Shown one piece after another: positions 8,387-16,259 of a stretch of DNA of 64,000 nt. Origin of the DNA: Serratia fonticola (GTDB taxonomy: Bacteria; Pseudomonadota; Gammaproteobacteria; Enterobacterales; Enterobacteriaceae); NCBI RefSeq assembly GCF_006715025.1, contig NZ_VFMK01000001.1, positions 2,480,001 through 2,544,000 of the forward strand. The letters are read 5' to 3'. The translations under genes and the position numbers were made by a program. The notes under the pieces are model-generated. The model did not search any database. It was not told the origin of the DNA and worked only from the letters and a program-made list of their open reading frames with translations. The first letter of the stretch is position 1. Every line of letters starts with the position of its first letter.

Positions 8387-10938
8387 GCACATTGACGACG
8401 CTGAATAACGCGGCAGAAAAAATGATGTCCGGCCTTAATCGCTATCGGTTGGAGGTTCAGGGCTGTGATGCGCTGCTGGATGTGGAGTCTTTTACCGCCC
8501 GCGAACAGTTCAGCGACGTCTACCGTTACCACATCAAGTACACCAGTACGGCGAAAGACCTGACGCCACAGCAGATGCTGCGCAAGGGCGCCACGCTGAC
8601 CATGCAGACGCTGGGCGAGAACCTGTTTGGCCTGGCAACGCCACCGCAGGTACAAAAAGTGGTGCATGGCATCATTACCGGTTTTCAGCGCCTTTCCGGT
8701 TCGGTGGATGAGGCGCTCTATCAGATCACGCTGGAACCCTTCTTTAGCCTGCTGGGCAACCAGAAGCGCTCCTGGCGTTTCTTCCTGAATCTGTCGGTGC
8801 CGGAGATCGTCGAGCAGATCCTGCGTGAGCATAATTTCAAAGGCTGGGAGTTTGAGTTCCGCCTGAAACATACCTACCCGAAGCGGGCACAGGTCAATCA
8901 GGCCAATGAAAGCGACCGGGCCTTTATCGAACGCCTGCTGGCGGAGGTGGGGATTTTCTACACCTTTACGCTGCAACCCGATACGCAGACCGAAATCCTG
9001 CTGTTCGGTGACCGGCAGAGTTTTTACCAGTTTGGCAAGACGTTGCCGCTACGCAATCCTTCCGGCATGAGTGACAGCAGTGCCGAAGCGGTGTGGGGGC
9101 TGAGCCTGCGCCATCAGGTGGTGGAAAAGTCGGTGCTGGCCAAGGATTATAACTACCGCGAAGCGCATAATCCGCTGCTTTCCGCCACCGCAGACATGAC
9201 GCGCGGGGAAGGGGAGGCGATCACCTATGGGGATGTCTACCACTATCAGCCGCGCCATCTGAGTACCGGCGACAAGATCGCGCCGGAAAGCGAAACCGCC
9301 AACTTTTGGGCCCGGTTGGATCACGAGCGTTATCTGGTGCAACAAACCCGGCTGCGCGGTTACAGCAGCGACGTCACGCTGGCACCGGGCCAGGTACTGA
9401 CCATTCAGGATACGGCGCTGGTGTCTTCGTTGCCTGCGGTGTTCCAGGAACCGGTGGTGATCACCGCCGTACGTTTCAGCGCCAGCCGCAGCAGCGCCTT
9501 GCAGGTGCGTTTTACCGCCATTCCCTACAGCGAAACGCTGTGCTATCGCCCGCCGCTCAAAGCACGCCCGGTGGTGGCTGGCACCTTGACCGCCCGTATC
9601 ACCAGCCCGAAAGACAACGATATCTATGCCCATCAGGACAAAGATGGCCTGTACTGGGTGAAGTTCGATGCCGATCTGGATGACAAGCCGCTGGGCTATG
9701 AAAGCATGCCGGTACGCTTGGCAAAACCCTACGGCGGTGATACCTACGGTATCCACTTCCCGCTGATACAGGGCACCGAAGTGGCGATCGCTTTCCACGA
9801 AGGCGATCCGGATCGTCCCTATATCGCCCATGCGCTGCATGACTCGCGCCATCCAGATCACGTGACCGAGCGCAATAACACCCGCAACGTGATCCGCACC
9901 CCTGCCAACAACAAGCTGCGGATGGAGGACAAACGGGGCGAAGAACATATCAAGCTGAGCACCGAGTATGGGGGGAAGAGCCAGTTAAACCTGGGGCATC
10001 TGGTGGATGCCAAGCGTGAGGTGCGTGGTAAAGGCGCCGAGTTGCGCACCGATGACTGGGTCGCCGTGCGCGGTGGCAAAGGGGTGTTTATCAGTGCGGA
10101 TAAGCAGCCGCGTGCCGGTGAAGAGATGCTGGAGATGGCGGCGGCCATCGAGCAGTTGGAAACGGCCCTATCGCTGGCGAAAAGCCTGGCCCAGGCGGCA
10201 GAGAGTGCCACGGCACATCCTGGAGAAAACGATACGCAGCAACAGCTTAATACGGCTTTAAAGCAACTGAACGAAGCGGGAATATTGCTGCATGCGCCCA
10301 GGGGCGTGGGGATTACCAGCCCGGAGGCGGTTCGGTTGGCCTCAGGCTCGGCCAGCGTGGGCATTGTGGCGGGACAGAATACCGACATCAGTGCCGCCAA
10401 ACAATTTACCGTATCCGCCGGTGAGGCGGTAAGCCTGTTTGCCCGCAACCAGGGGATGAAGCTGTTTGCAGCACAGGGCAAAGTACAAGTACAGGCACAG
10501 AGTGACGATCTCAGCGCACTGGCCCAGAAAAACGTCGAGATCCGCAGCAGTGAAGGAAAAGTGGAGATATCGGCCAGCGAGGAGCTGGTACTTAGCTGTG
10601 GCGGGGGATATATCCGGCTCAAGGGCGGGAATATCGAATTAGGCTGCCCGGGGAATATCCTGCTGAAGTCCACCAACGTACAGAAGATGGGGGCAGCGAA
10701 TTTTAACGTTGCGCCAACGACGTTCCCACGCGGGTTCGGTGGGGATTATACTTTAACAAATCAAGATGGTGTTCCGTTGCCATTAACGAATTATCGTATC
10801 ACCACTGCGGAAGGTAAAATACTTGAAGGGATTACCGACCAAGATGGAAACACCGTGCCAGTCCATACAGCTATTCCTACGGCATTAAAAATAGAAGTGT
10901 TTAATAAGATCGATAACACTTCAAAGGAACATGAATAA
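8383..10938 (+). CDS. vgrG: T6SS spike protein VgrG (TssI) with transthyretin-like C-terminal tail
   Basis: VgrG trimers cap the Hcp tube and carry effectors. The 851 residues contain the gp27/gp5-like core, the oligosaccharide-binding fold region (about 390-480), and a DUF2345 beta-helix with repeated short strands up to about residue 780. From about residue 787 (base 10741) a short domain follows with the pattern DGVPLPLTNYRI, GITDQDGNT and TALKIEVF. This resembles the transthyretin-like tail that binds Tle1 in enteroaggregative E. coli VgrG1. Base composition becomes AT-rich exactly where the tail begins, which suggests the tail arrived with the phospholipase gene downstream. Confidence 0.95.
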   Translation: MSTLTTLNNAAEKMMSGLNRYRLEVQGCDALLDVESFTAREQFSDVYRYHIKYTSTAKDLTPQQMLRKGATLTMQTLGENLFGLATPPQVQKVVHGIITGFQRLSGSVDEALYQITLEPFFSLLGNQKRSWRFFLNLSVPEIVEQILREHNFKGWEFEFRLKHTYPKRAQVNQANESDRAFIERLLAEVGIFYTFTLQPDTQTEILLFGDRQSFYQFGKTLPLRNPSGMSDSSAEAVWGLSLRHQVVEKSVLAKDYNYREAHNPLLSATADMTRGEGEAITYGDVYHYQPRHLSTGDKIAPESETANFWARLDHERYLVQQTRLRGYSSDVTLAPGQVLTIQDTALVSSLPAVFQEPVVITAVRFSASRSSALQVRFTAIPYSETLCYRPPLKARPVVAGTLTARITSPKDNDIYAHQDKDGLYWVKFDADLDDKPLGYESMPVRLAKPYGGDTYGIHFPLIQGTEVAIAFHEGDPDRPYIAHALHDSRHPDHVTERNNTRNVIRTPANNKLRMEDKRGEEHIKLSTEYGGKSQLNLGHLVDAKREVRGKGAELRTDDWVAVRGGKGVFISADKQPRAGEEMLEMAAAIEQLETALSLAKSLAQAAESATAHPGENDTQQQLNTALKQLNEAGILLHAPRGVGITSPEAVRLASGSASVGIVAGQNTDISAAKQFTVSAGEAVSLFARNQGMKLFAAQGKVQVQAQSDDLSALAQKNVEIRSSEGKVEISASEELVLSCGGGYIRLKGGNIELGCPGNILLKSTNVQKMGAANFNVAPTTFPRGFGGDYTLTNQDGVPLPLTNYRITTAEGKILEGITDQDGNTVPVHTAIPTALKIEVFNKIDNTSKEHE

Positions 10939-10973
10939 CCTAATGTATTGCATAAATAAAAGGGAAGATGTTT

Positions 10974-12557
10974 ATGGTTGACTATAAAAAATATGAGGTG
11001 ACTGACGGTGACCACAAAACCGATCTCAAAATAATAAGAAAGACGGTGGTAATTAATACTGTGCCTGCGCGAGCCATAACTCTGACTATTGGCGTATTTT
11101 TTGATGGAACGGGCAATAACACAAATAATACCAATCAACGACTTTTACAGGATTGTACTGCTGAGGATGTAGGTATGAATAGTGCCGATGCTCAGTCCTG
11201 CATGAGAAAATTGAAAATGGGTAGCATTGGTGCAGGAAGCTACCTTAATTACTATACTAATATTCATTGGTTGAGCACACTTTATATTCAGGATGAAGAT
11301 CTATCTGATGATAAAGAAATTTTTCAAGGTTCTGTTTATGTTTCAGGTATCGGTACTTCAGCTGGAAAACCCGACTCTGCGATTGGAAAAGGAATTGGTG
11401 CTTGGGTAGAAGGTGTTGTTGATAAGACAGATGAAGCTGTTAATTCAATTACAGCAGAGATTAAACGTTTTCTTGGTGTAATCAAAAACCAAAATATTCT
11501 TATAAAAAAAGTTCAGTTTGATGTTTTTGGTTTTAGTCGTGGAGCAGCGGCAGCACGTCATTTTTCTAACCGAGTTCTTTCACAAGATAAAGCAATTACA
11601 GCCGCAATCAATAAAGGACTTGAAACAGCGAGTCGTTATGGTAAGTCGGCTGGCGAGGTTCGGTTTTTAGGGATTTTTGATACCGTAGCAGCCGTAGGCG
11701 GTTTGAAAAATATGTTTAATGTTCATGGTGGCGGCAACCCTGGCATAGATCTGGCGTTGCCTGTGGGAGTTGCAGAACATGTCTTTCAAATTACGGCCAT
11801 GCATGAGTGTCGTTATAACTTTAGTCTCAACAGTATTAAAGAAGCATGGCCAGAATTGTCACTCCCAGGTGTACACTCCGATGTTGGTGGCGGGTATAAT
11901 CCGCAAGAAAGGGAGTATATTTTCTTGACTAGGCCAAAGTTTGAAACAGTTTATGAGGGGGTTACTGAAAGAGATACGCAAGTGTTTAGGCAGACAGAAA
12001 ATATGATCCCTACACTTCGTATTACACCCGAAATAGCTCCTATTGTTGCTAATAGCACAATACGTACGGAAACCTGGTATGACTATAATACAACCCCAGG
12101 TCAAAAGAGAGCAGGTGTAATTCAGAAACGAGTAGGAGCTGCGGTTACTGCGGAACGAGTAATAACAAACGATTGGGCAAAGGTTTGCATGCGCGTAATG
12201 CTTGATGCAGCTAAAGATTCTGGGGTTTTGTTTGAAGAAATACAGGAAAAAGATAAAAATTTATCAGTGCCTTTAGAGTTAGAACCACTAATTGATAAAG
12301 CTATTGCTCAAGGAAAAGCTATTCGCTGTGGTAAAAAAATCATTCCTTTCACGCAAGAAGAAATGAACCTTATTGGAAAGTATATCCATTGTTCTGCTAA
12401 TTGGAATGCTGTTATCGTAAAAGATGTTTGGCTTGATGGTAAGGAAGTCAAAGTCATTAGAGGAGCCGTTAGAGCTACAGAAATAACTGGTTTTGTAGAT
12501 CGACCCAATCCAAGTTGGAAAAGAACAGTCTGGAATATGCGAGGAGAAGAAGTGTGA
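10974..12557 (+). CDS. T6SS phospholipase effector, Tle1-type (DUF2235)
   Basis: Tle1-type lipases of the DUF2235 family cut membrane phospholipids in target cells. The catalytic pattern is complete: Ser188 in GFSRGA, Asp236 in GIFDTVAAVGG and His301 in GVHSDVGGGY, counted from the ATG at 10974. Early on, VFFDGTGNNTNN is also typical of the family. An ATG at 10968 is possible, but AGGGA at 10961-10965 is better spaced for 10974. There is no signal peptide, as expected for delivery on the VgrG tail. The gene is strongly AT-rich compared with the T6SS core. It overlaps the lipoprotein gene by four bases (GTGA), a typical effector-immunity arrangement. Confidence 0.9.
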   Translation: MVDYKKYEVTDGDHKTDLKIIRKTVVINTVPARAITLTIGVFFDGTGNNTNNTNQRLLQDCTAEDVGMNSADAQSCMRKLKMGSIGAGSYLNYYTNIHWLSTLYIQDEDLSDDKEIFQGSVYVSGIGTSAGKPDSAIGKGIGAWVEGVVDKTDEAVNSITAEIKRFLGVIKNQNILIKKVQFDVFGFSRGAAAARHFSNRVLSQDKAITAAINKGLETASRYGKSAGEVRFLGIFDTVAAVGGLKNMFNVHGGGNPGIDLALPVGVAEHVFQITAMHECRYNFSLNSIKEAWPELSLPGVHSDVGGGYNPQEREYIFLTRPKFETVYEGVTERDTQVFRQTENMIPTLRITPEIAPIVANSTIRTETWYDYNTTPGQKRAGVIQKRVGAAVTAERVITNDWAKVCMRVMLDAAKDSGVLFEEIQEKDKNLSVPLELEPLIDKAIAQGKAIRCGKKIIPFTQEEMNLIGKYIHCSANWNAVIVKDVWLDGKEVKVIRGAVRATEITGFVDRPNPSWKRTVWNMRGEEV

Positions 12558-13201
12558 GAATAGGAAAGTTATTAATTGGCACGGTATTTTTGTTATTATT
12601 GGGATGCGCCGATAAAACTGTATATGCAACGAAAAACCAGATGCCTTATGATGTATGGTACTTCACTTTTACTACACCCAAATTGCTACCTGCACAAGTC
12701 ACCTTACTTAAATTATTAGATACTAAAGGTTACGTTTACGGTTTCAATACTGTGGATCAGCCTCAAGGTAGGAGTGTAGGACAATGGGCTAAAAAGAAGG
12801 GACGCAGTATACCAGCTTTTAATAAGGTCAAAAGTCTACCGCAGGCCATGCAGTTTTGCTGGGATTCTATTATTGATAAAAAGGTTTATGAAACTACTAT
12901 CTTGTTTGATAAGAGTATTCAGGAAAAGATGGAAACTCCAGAACCTTATTGGAATGATCCTAAAGAAGATTATTACCATCGTTATATGATTATCGGCTTG
13001 GCCCCAGAGGGAAAAGTAAAAGTCTGGTTGGAGAACAACGGTGCACCAGATATTTTATTAACAACTGCACAAATAACTACAGTCTCAGGGGAACAGCTAG
13101 ATATGTGCAAGGACGTTACAAATTTTCCAGAAGGATATGAGTATACAACAAAAACTAAAGAGTTTATTAAAGATAAAGTGTATCCATATGGCAGTTGGTG
13201 A
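12554..13201 (+). CDS. DUF2931-type lipoprotein, probable immunity protein to the phospholipase
   Basis: The best start is the GTG at 12554, which overlaps the effector stop as GTGA and sits after GAGGAGAAGA. It gives 215 residues with a clean lipoprotein signal (MRIGKLLIG, then a leucine run, then LLLGC with the lipid-bearing Cys18). The mature part shows WYFTFTTPKLLPAQVT, a pattern of DUF2931 proteins, several of which are found beside T6SS lipase effectors. It would act in the periplasm, where Tle1-type lipases work. An upstream ATG at 12515 would place the hydrophobic signal 13 residues further in and lies inside the effector gene. Function is inferred from family and position. Confidence 0.8.
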   Translation: MRIGKLLIGTVFLLLLGCADKTVYATKNQMPYDVWYFTFTTPKLLPAQVTLLKLLDTKGYVYGFNTVDQPQGRSVGQWAKKKGRSIPAFNKVKSLPQAMQFCWDSIIDKKVYETTILFDKSIQEKMETPEPYWNDPKEDYYHRYMIIGLAPEGKVKVWLENNGAPDILLTTAQITTVSGEQLDMCKDVTNFPEGYEYTTKTKEFIKDKVYPYGSW

Positions 13202-13471
13202 TCATGCTGGTGCGATAAAAACTTTGTTAAGGAATCTAGTGATGCAGGGGAAATACAGTAGTAACTGAAGTAAGTAGCTGGTCAGGAGCCGCAATAACGT
13301 GGTGCTAAAAATAGACGGATATGGCGCTTTCGATAAGAAATACCCTTCTTTTTTTGGGGGGGAGTGAAAGGAAATGACCAATTAATACTCTGACACTAAG
13401 TTTATTCATGGGTATATAAGAAAAGAAGGATGCTTAACATAAAATAAAGCAACCCAGTGATAAGTGCTACT
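13202..13471. other. Gene-poor AT-rich gap with coding-like debris
   Basis: About 270 bases with no intact gene. From the GTG at 13302 one frame reads VLKIDGYGAFDKKYPSFFGG before stopping, which looks like part of a decayed gene, but no family was recognised and there is no ribosome site. It sits between the lipoprotein gene and a recognisable paralog fragment, so it is probably debris from the same cargo island. Confidence 0.4.
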
Positions 13472-13560
13472 TACTTCGAAGTAAACGAACGTGTTCTATT
13501 TGAAGAGCTATAGCCAGTAGATGGGGTGGATACCTCGACAGTTATCCAGAAACCTTTGAG
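13472..13560 (+). pseudogene. Fragment of a fourth copy of the tandem membrane-protein family (3' end)
   Basis: The segment matches the last 85 or so bases of the three intact copies downstream (shared runs such as GTGTTCTATTTGAAGAGCTA and GGATACCTCGACAGTTATCC). An in-frame TAG stands where the others have TAC, and the final stop codon TAA is changed to AAA. Nothing resembling the 5' part of the gene precedes it. It is the remaining end of a deleted copy, so the array once had at least four members. Confidence 0.85.
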
Positions 13561-13566
13561 GAAAAT

Positions 13567-14340
13567 ATGGCTGAAGAGACTAAACGAACATCATCCCCCT
13601 GGCGCTGGCCGCTGAGGATTGTCGTTATCGGCGGTATTCTCTATTTTTCCCGCGCCTTTTGGCCGCTGTTTTTCCAGGGTGAACCCTATGCGGAAATTGA
13701 GGCTACCATTCCGCCAGAGATGACGTTACAAGTGGAGGCATCCTATCGTTCATTTGACTGTACCGAGATGACCTTCTCCGACTTTGGACAAATTGCTGGG
13801 GGTAAGGGATGGGACAAGGAATATAGTCCGGATAGCCAGGGGAGAGTCAAGGTTAAAATCTACTCGCGGGCAATGGGCCCCTGTAACTGGCATTTGACTG
13901 ATTTTCGCATCGCTACAGCCTACCATAAAATACCGGCCAACGTTTTAGCCGTACAAAGTGTTTCGGATGAGATTAAAAAAGAGGTTGTAAAGCAATTTTC
14001 TGATTTTGGTGATAATACGAACAGTACTGCGCGCCTTATTTTTAATCTGGCTTCTGATTATGATGCGGATAAAAATAACGATACGAATATTATTACAGTA
14101 AATAATGTGCTAACTCCATCCATCATAAAAAGAACTTTAACCGACGGCCGGGTTCTTTACCGGTTTTCTTATGGCCCGGGAAAAACAACGCCTGAAGATT
14201 TGTATGAAATAAAGAATTTAACCCCTTATGGTAGAAAGGAAAGTCTGAAAATCCGCTATCAGGTTGAGGTTGATAACCGTATTCTATTTGAAGAGCTATA
14301 CCCAGTAGATGGAGTGGATACCTCGACAGTTATCCAGTAA
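13567..14340 (+). CDS. Membrane-anchored protein of unknown family, tandem copy 1
   Basis: A 257-residue protein with a short, charged N-terminus, one membrane helix at about residues 15-36 and a large domain predicted outside the cytoplasm. Exactly two cysteines (65 and 106) are present and conserved in all three copies, which fits one disulphide. No family was recognised. The array stands between a T6SS effector-immunity pair and PAAR, so an immunity role in the periplasm is a reasonable inference, not a demonstrated one. The ribosome site is TTTGAGGAAAAT just before the ATG. Copies differ mainly around residues 55-115 and 140-190, with conserved ends. Confidence 0.8.
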   Translation: MAEETKRTSSPWRWPLRIVVIGGILYFSRAFWPLFFQGEPYAEIEATIPPEMTLQVEASYRSFDCTEMTFSDFGQIAGGKGWDKEYSPDSQGRVKVKIYSRAMGPCNWHLTDFRIATAYHKIPANVLAVQSVSDEIKKEVVKQFSDFGDNTNSTARLIFNLASDYDADKNNDTNIITVNNVLTPSIIKRTLTDGRVLYRFSYGPGKTTPEDLYEIKNLTPYGRKESLKIRYQVEVDNRILFEELYPVDGVDTSTVIQ

Positions 14341-14354
14341 CCTTTGAGGAAAAT

Positions 14355-15125
14355 ATGGCTGAAGAGACTAAACGAACATCATCCCCCTGGCGCTGGCCGC
14401 TGAGGATTGTCGTTATCGGCGGTATTCTCTATTTTTCCCGTGCCTTTTGGCCGCTGTTCTTCCAGGGGGAACCCTATGCGGAAATTGAGGCCACCATTCC
14501 GCCAGAGATGACGTTATGGGTGGGGGCATCTTATCGTTCATTTGACTGTACCGAGATGACCTTCTCCGACTTTGGACAAATTGCTGGTCGAAAAGGATGG
14601 GGCAAGGAATATACCCCGGATAGCCAGGGAAGAGTCAAGGTTAAAATTTACTCACATGCTATGGGGCCCTGTAACTGGCATTTGAGGGGGTTTGGTATCA
14701 GCACGGCCTACCATAAAATACCGGCCAACGTTTTAGCCGTGCAGAGTGTTTCGGATGAGATTAAAAAGGCAGTTGTGAAACGGTTTTCTGATTTTGGAAA
14801 TAGTAAAAATGAAACTGCACAACTTAGTTTCAATCTGGCCTCTGACTATGATCCAGATAATAATGATACGAATCTTTTTGTATTAAATAGTGTGCTTACC
14901 CCTTCCATTATAAAAAGAACTTTAACTGATGGTCGTTTTTATTACCGATTCTCCTATGGGCCAGGAAAAACAACGCCTGAAGGTTTGTATCAAATAAAGA
15001 ATTTAACCCCTTATGGCAGAAAGGAAAGTCTAAAAATACGCTACCAGGTTGAAGTAGACAATCGCGTTCTATTTGAGGAGATTTATCCTGATAGCAGGAA
15101 AAACACCTCGACAGTTATCCAGTAA
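14355..15125 (+). CDS. Membrane-anchored protein of unknown family, tandem copy 2
   Basis: This 256-residue copy follows copy 1 after 14 bases, with the same TTTGAGGAAAAT ribosome site. The first 50 or so residues, including the membrane helix, are identical to the other copies. It differs from copy 1 in the stretch around RKGWGKEYTPDS and SHAMGPCNWHLRGF, which it shares almost exactly with copy 3. It is distinct from both near residues 150-170 (GNSKNETAQLS) and at the C-terminus (EEIYPDSRKNTSTVIQ). Both conserved cysteines are kept. The function is unknown; see copy 1 for the reasoning on an immunity role. Confidence 0.8.
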   Translation: MAEETKRTSSPWRWPLRIVVIGGILYFSRAFWPLFFQGEPYAEIEATIPPEMTLWVGASYRSFDCTEMTFSDFGQIAGRKGWGKEYTPDSQGRVKVKIYSHAMGPCNWHLRGFGISTAYHKIPANVLAVQSVSDEIKKAVVKRFSDFGNSKNETAQLSFNLASDYDPDNNDTNLFVLNSVLTPSIIKRTLTDGRFYYRFSYGPGKTTPEGLYQIKNLTPYGRKESLKIRYQVEVDNRVLFEEIYPDSRKNTSTVIQ

Positions 15126-15140
15126 CTTTATGAGGAAAAT

Positions 15141-15914
15141 ATGGCTGAAGAGACTAAACGAACATCATCCCCCTGGCGCTGGCCGCTGAGGATTGTCGTT
15201 ATCGGCGGTATTCTCTATTTTTCCCGCGCCTTTTGGCCGCTGTTTTTCCAGGGGGAACCCTATGCGGAAATTGAGGCCACCATCCCGCCAGAGATGACGT
15301 TACGTGTAGGCGCCTCTTATCGTTCCCTCGATTGTACCGAGATGACCTTCTCCGACTTTGGACAAATTGCTGGTCGAAAAGGATGGGGCAAGGAATATAC
15401 CCCGGATAGCCAGGGGAGAGTCAGGGTTAAAATTTACTCACATGCTATGGGGCCCTGTAACTGGCGTTTGAGGGGGTTTGGTATCAGCACGGCCTACCAT
15501 AAAATACCGGCTAACGTTTTAGCCGTGCAGAGCGTTTCTGATGAGATTAAAAAAGAGGTTGTAAAGCAATTTTCTGATTTTGGTGATAATACGAATAGTA
15601 CTGCGCGTCTTATTTTTAATCTGGCTTCTGACTATGATCCCGATAATAACAATAATGCAAATCTTGTTACGCTAAATAGCGTGCTTACTCCCTCAATTAT
15701 AAAGGCAACCTTAACCGATGGTCGTTTTTATTATCGATTCTCTTATGGGCCAGGGAAAAAAACGCCAGAGGGCCTGTATCAAATAGATAATTTAACCCCT
15801 TATGGCAGAAAGGAAAGTCTGAAAATACGCTATCAGGTTGAGGTTGATAACCGTGTTCTATTTGAAGAGCTATACCCAGTAGGTGGAGTGGATACCTCGA
15901 CAGTTATCCAATAA
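15141..15914 (+). CDS. Membrane-anchored protein of unknown family, tandem copy 3
   Basis: The third copy has 257 residues and appears mosaic. The part around RKGWGKEYTPDS and LRGFGISTAYHK follows copy 2. The stretch EEVVKQFSDFGDNTNSTARL (with KEVVKQ) and the end EELYPVGGVDTSTVIQ follow copy 1. This points to recombination or gene conversion within the array. The membrane helix and the two cysteines are unchanged. PAAR follows after a short gap, so all three copies are probably transcribed with the T6SS operon. No catalytic motif is visible. Confidence 0.8.
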   Translation: MAEETKRTSSPWRWPLRIVVIGGILYFSRAFWPLFFQGEPYAEIEATIPPEMTLRVGASYRSLDCTEMTFSDFGQIAGRKGWGKEYTPDSQGRVRVKIYSHAMGPCNWRLRGFGISTAYHKIPANVLAVQSVSDEIKKEVVKQFSDFGDNTNSTARLIFNLASDYDPDNNNNANLVTLNSVLTPSIIKATLTDGRFYYRFSYGPGKKTPEGLYQIDNLTPYGRKESLKIRYQVEVDNRVLFEELYPVGGVDTSTVIQ

Positions 15915-15977
15915 TCTTTGGGGTGAATAGGGCCAAGGCGATTGAATGAAGGCCATCACCGAAAATTAATAAAATTG

Positions 15978-16256
15978 ATGGACATGCATATGCCTAAAGG
16001 ATTCGTATTACTAGGCGATAAAACCACCCATGGCGGAGAAGTGATCTCGACTTCATCCACCATGATTATTGACGGTAAAAAAGTAGCGTTGATAGGTGAT
16101 AAGATCAGTTGCCCGCAGAAGGGCCATGGCGTGAATGCCATTGTGGAAGGTTCGCCGGTCTGGACCTCAGAGGGTAAGGCCGTGGTTGTCGATGGTTGCC
16201 GCTGCGAATGTGGCTGCCAGGTGATATCCAGTGTGCCAAACGTATCAATAGGATAA
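15978..16256 (+). CDS. T6SS spike-tip PAAR protein
   Basis: PAAR proteins sharpen the VgrG tip and can carry cargo. This one is a single PAAR domain without a toxin extension (92 residues from the ATG at 15978). It has the patterns GDKTTHGGEVIS, ALIGDKISCPQKGHG and a cysteine-rich CRCECGC near the end that probably holds metal together with histidines. The start is uncertain: ATGs at 15978, 15984 and 15990 are all in frame and an earlier TTG at 15942 extends the frame, but none has a strong ribosome site. The domain itself begins at about 15990. The next gene starts three bases after its stop. Confidence 0.9.
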   Translation: MDMHMPKGFVLLGDKTTHGGEVISTSSTMIIDGKKVALIGDKISCPQKGHGVNAIVEGSPVWTSEGKAVVVDGCRCECGCQVISSVPNVSIG

Positions 16257-16259
16257 ATC

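Noticed and set aside
9049..9948. Long minus-strand open frame opposite vgrG
   Set aside because: It is a by-product of codon bias in the GC-rich vgrG gene; composition of the translated protein is unlike a real one.
13567..15914. Tandem repeats as a CRISPR array or an insertion sequence
   Set aside because: The repeat unit is a whole coding gene of about 786 bases with its own ribosome site; there are no spacers, transposase or terminal inverted repeats.
15942..16256. PAAR protein starting at the TTG codon 15942
   Set aside because: The 12 extra residues do not belong to the PAAR domain and the nearest AAGG is only three bases away.
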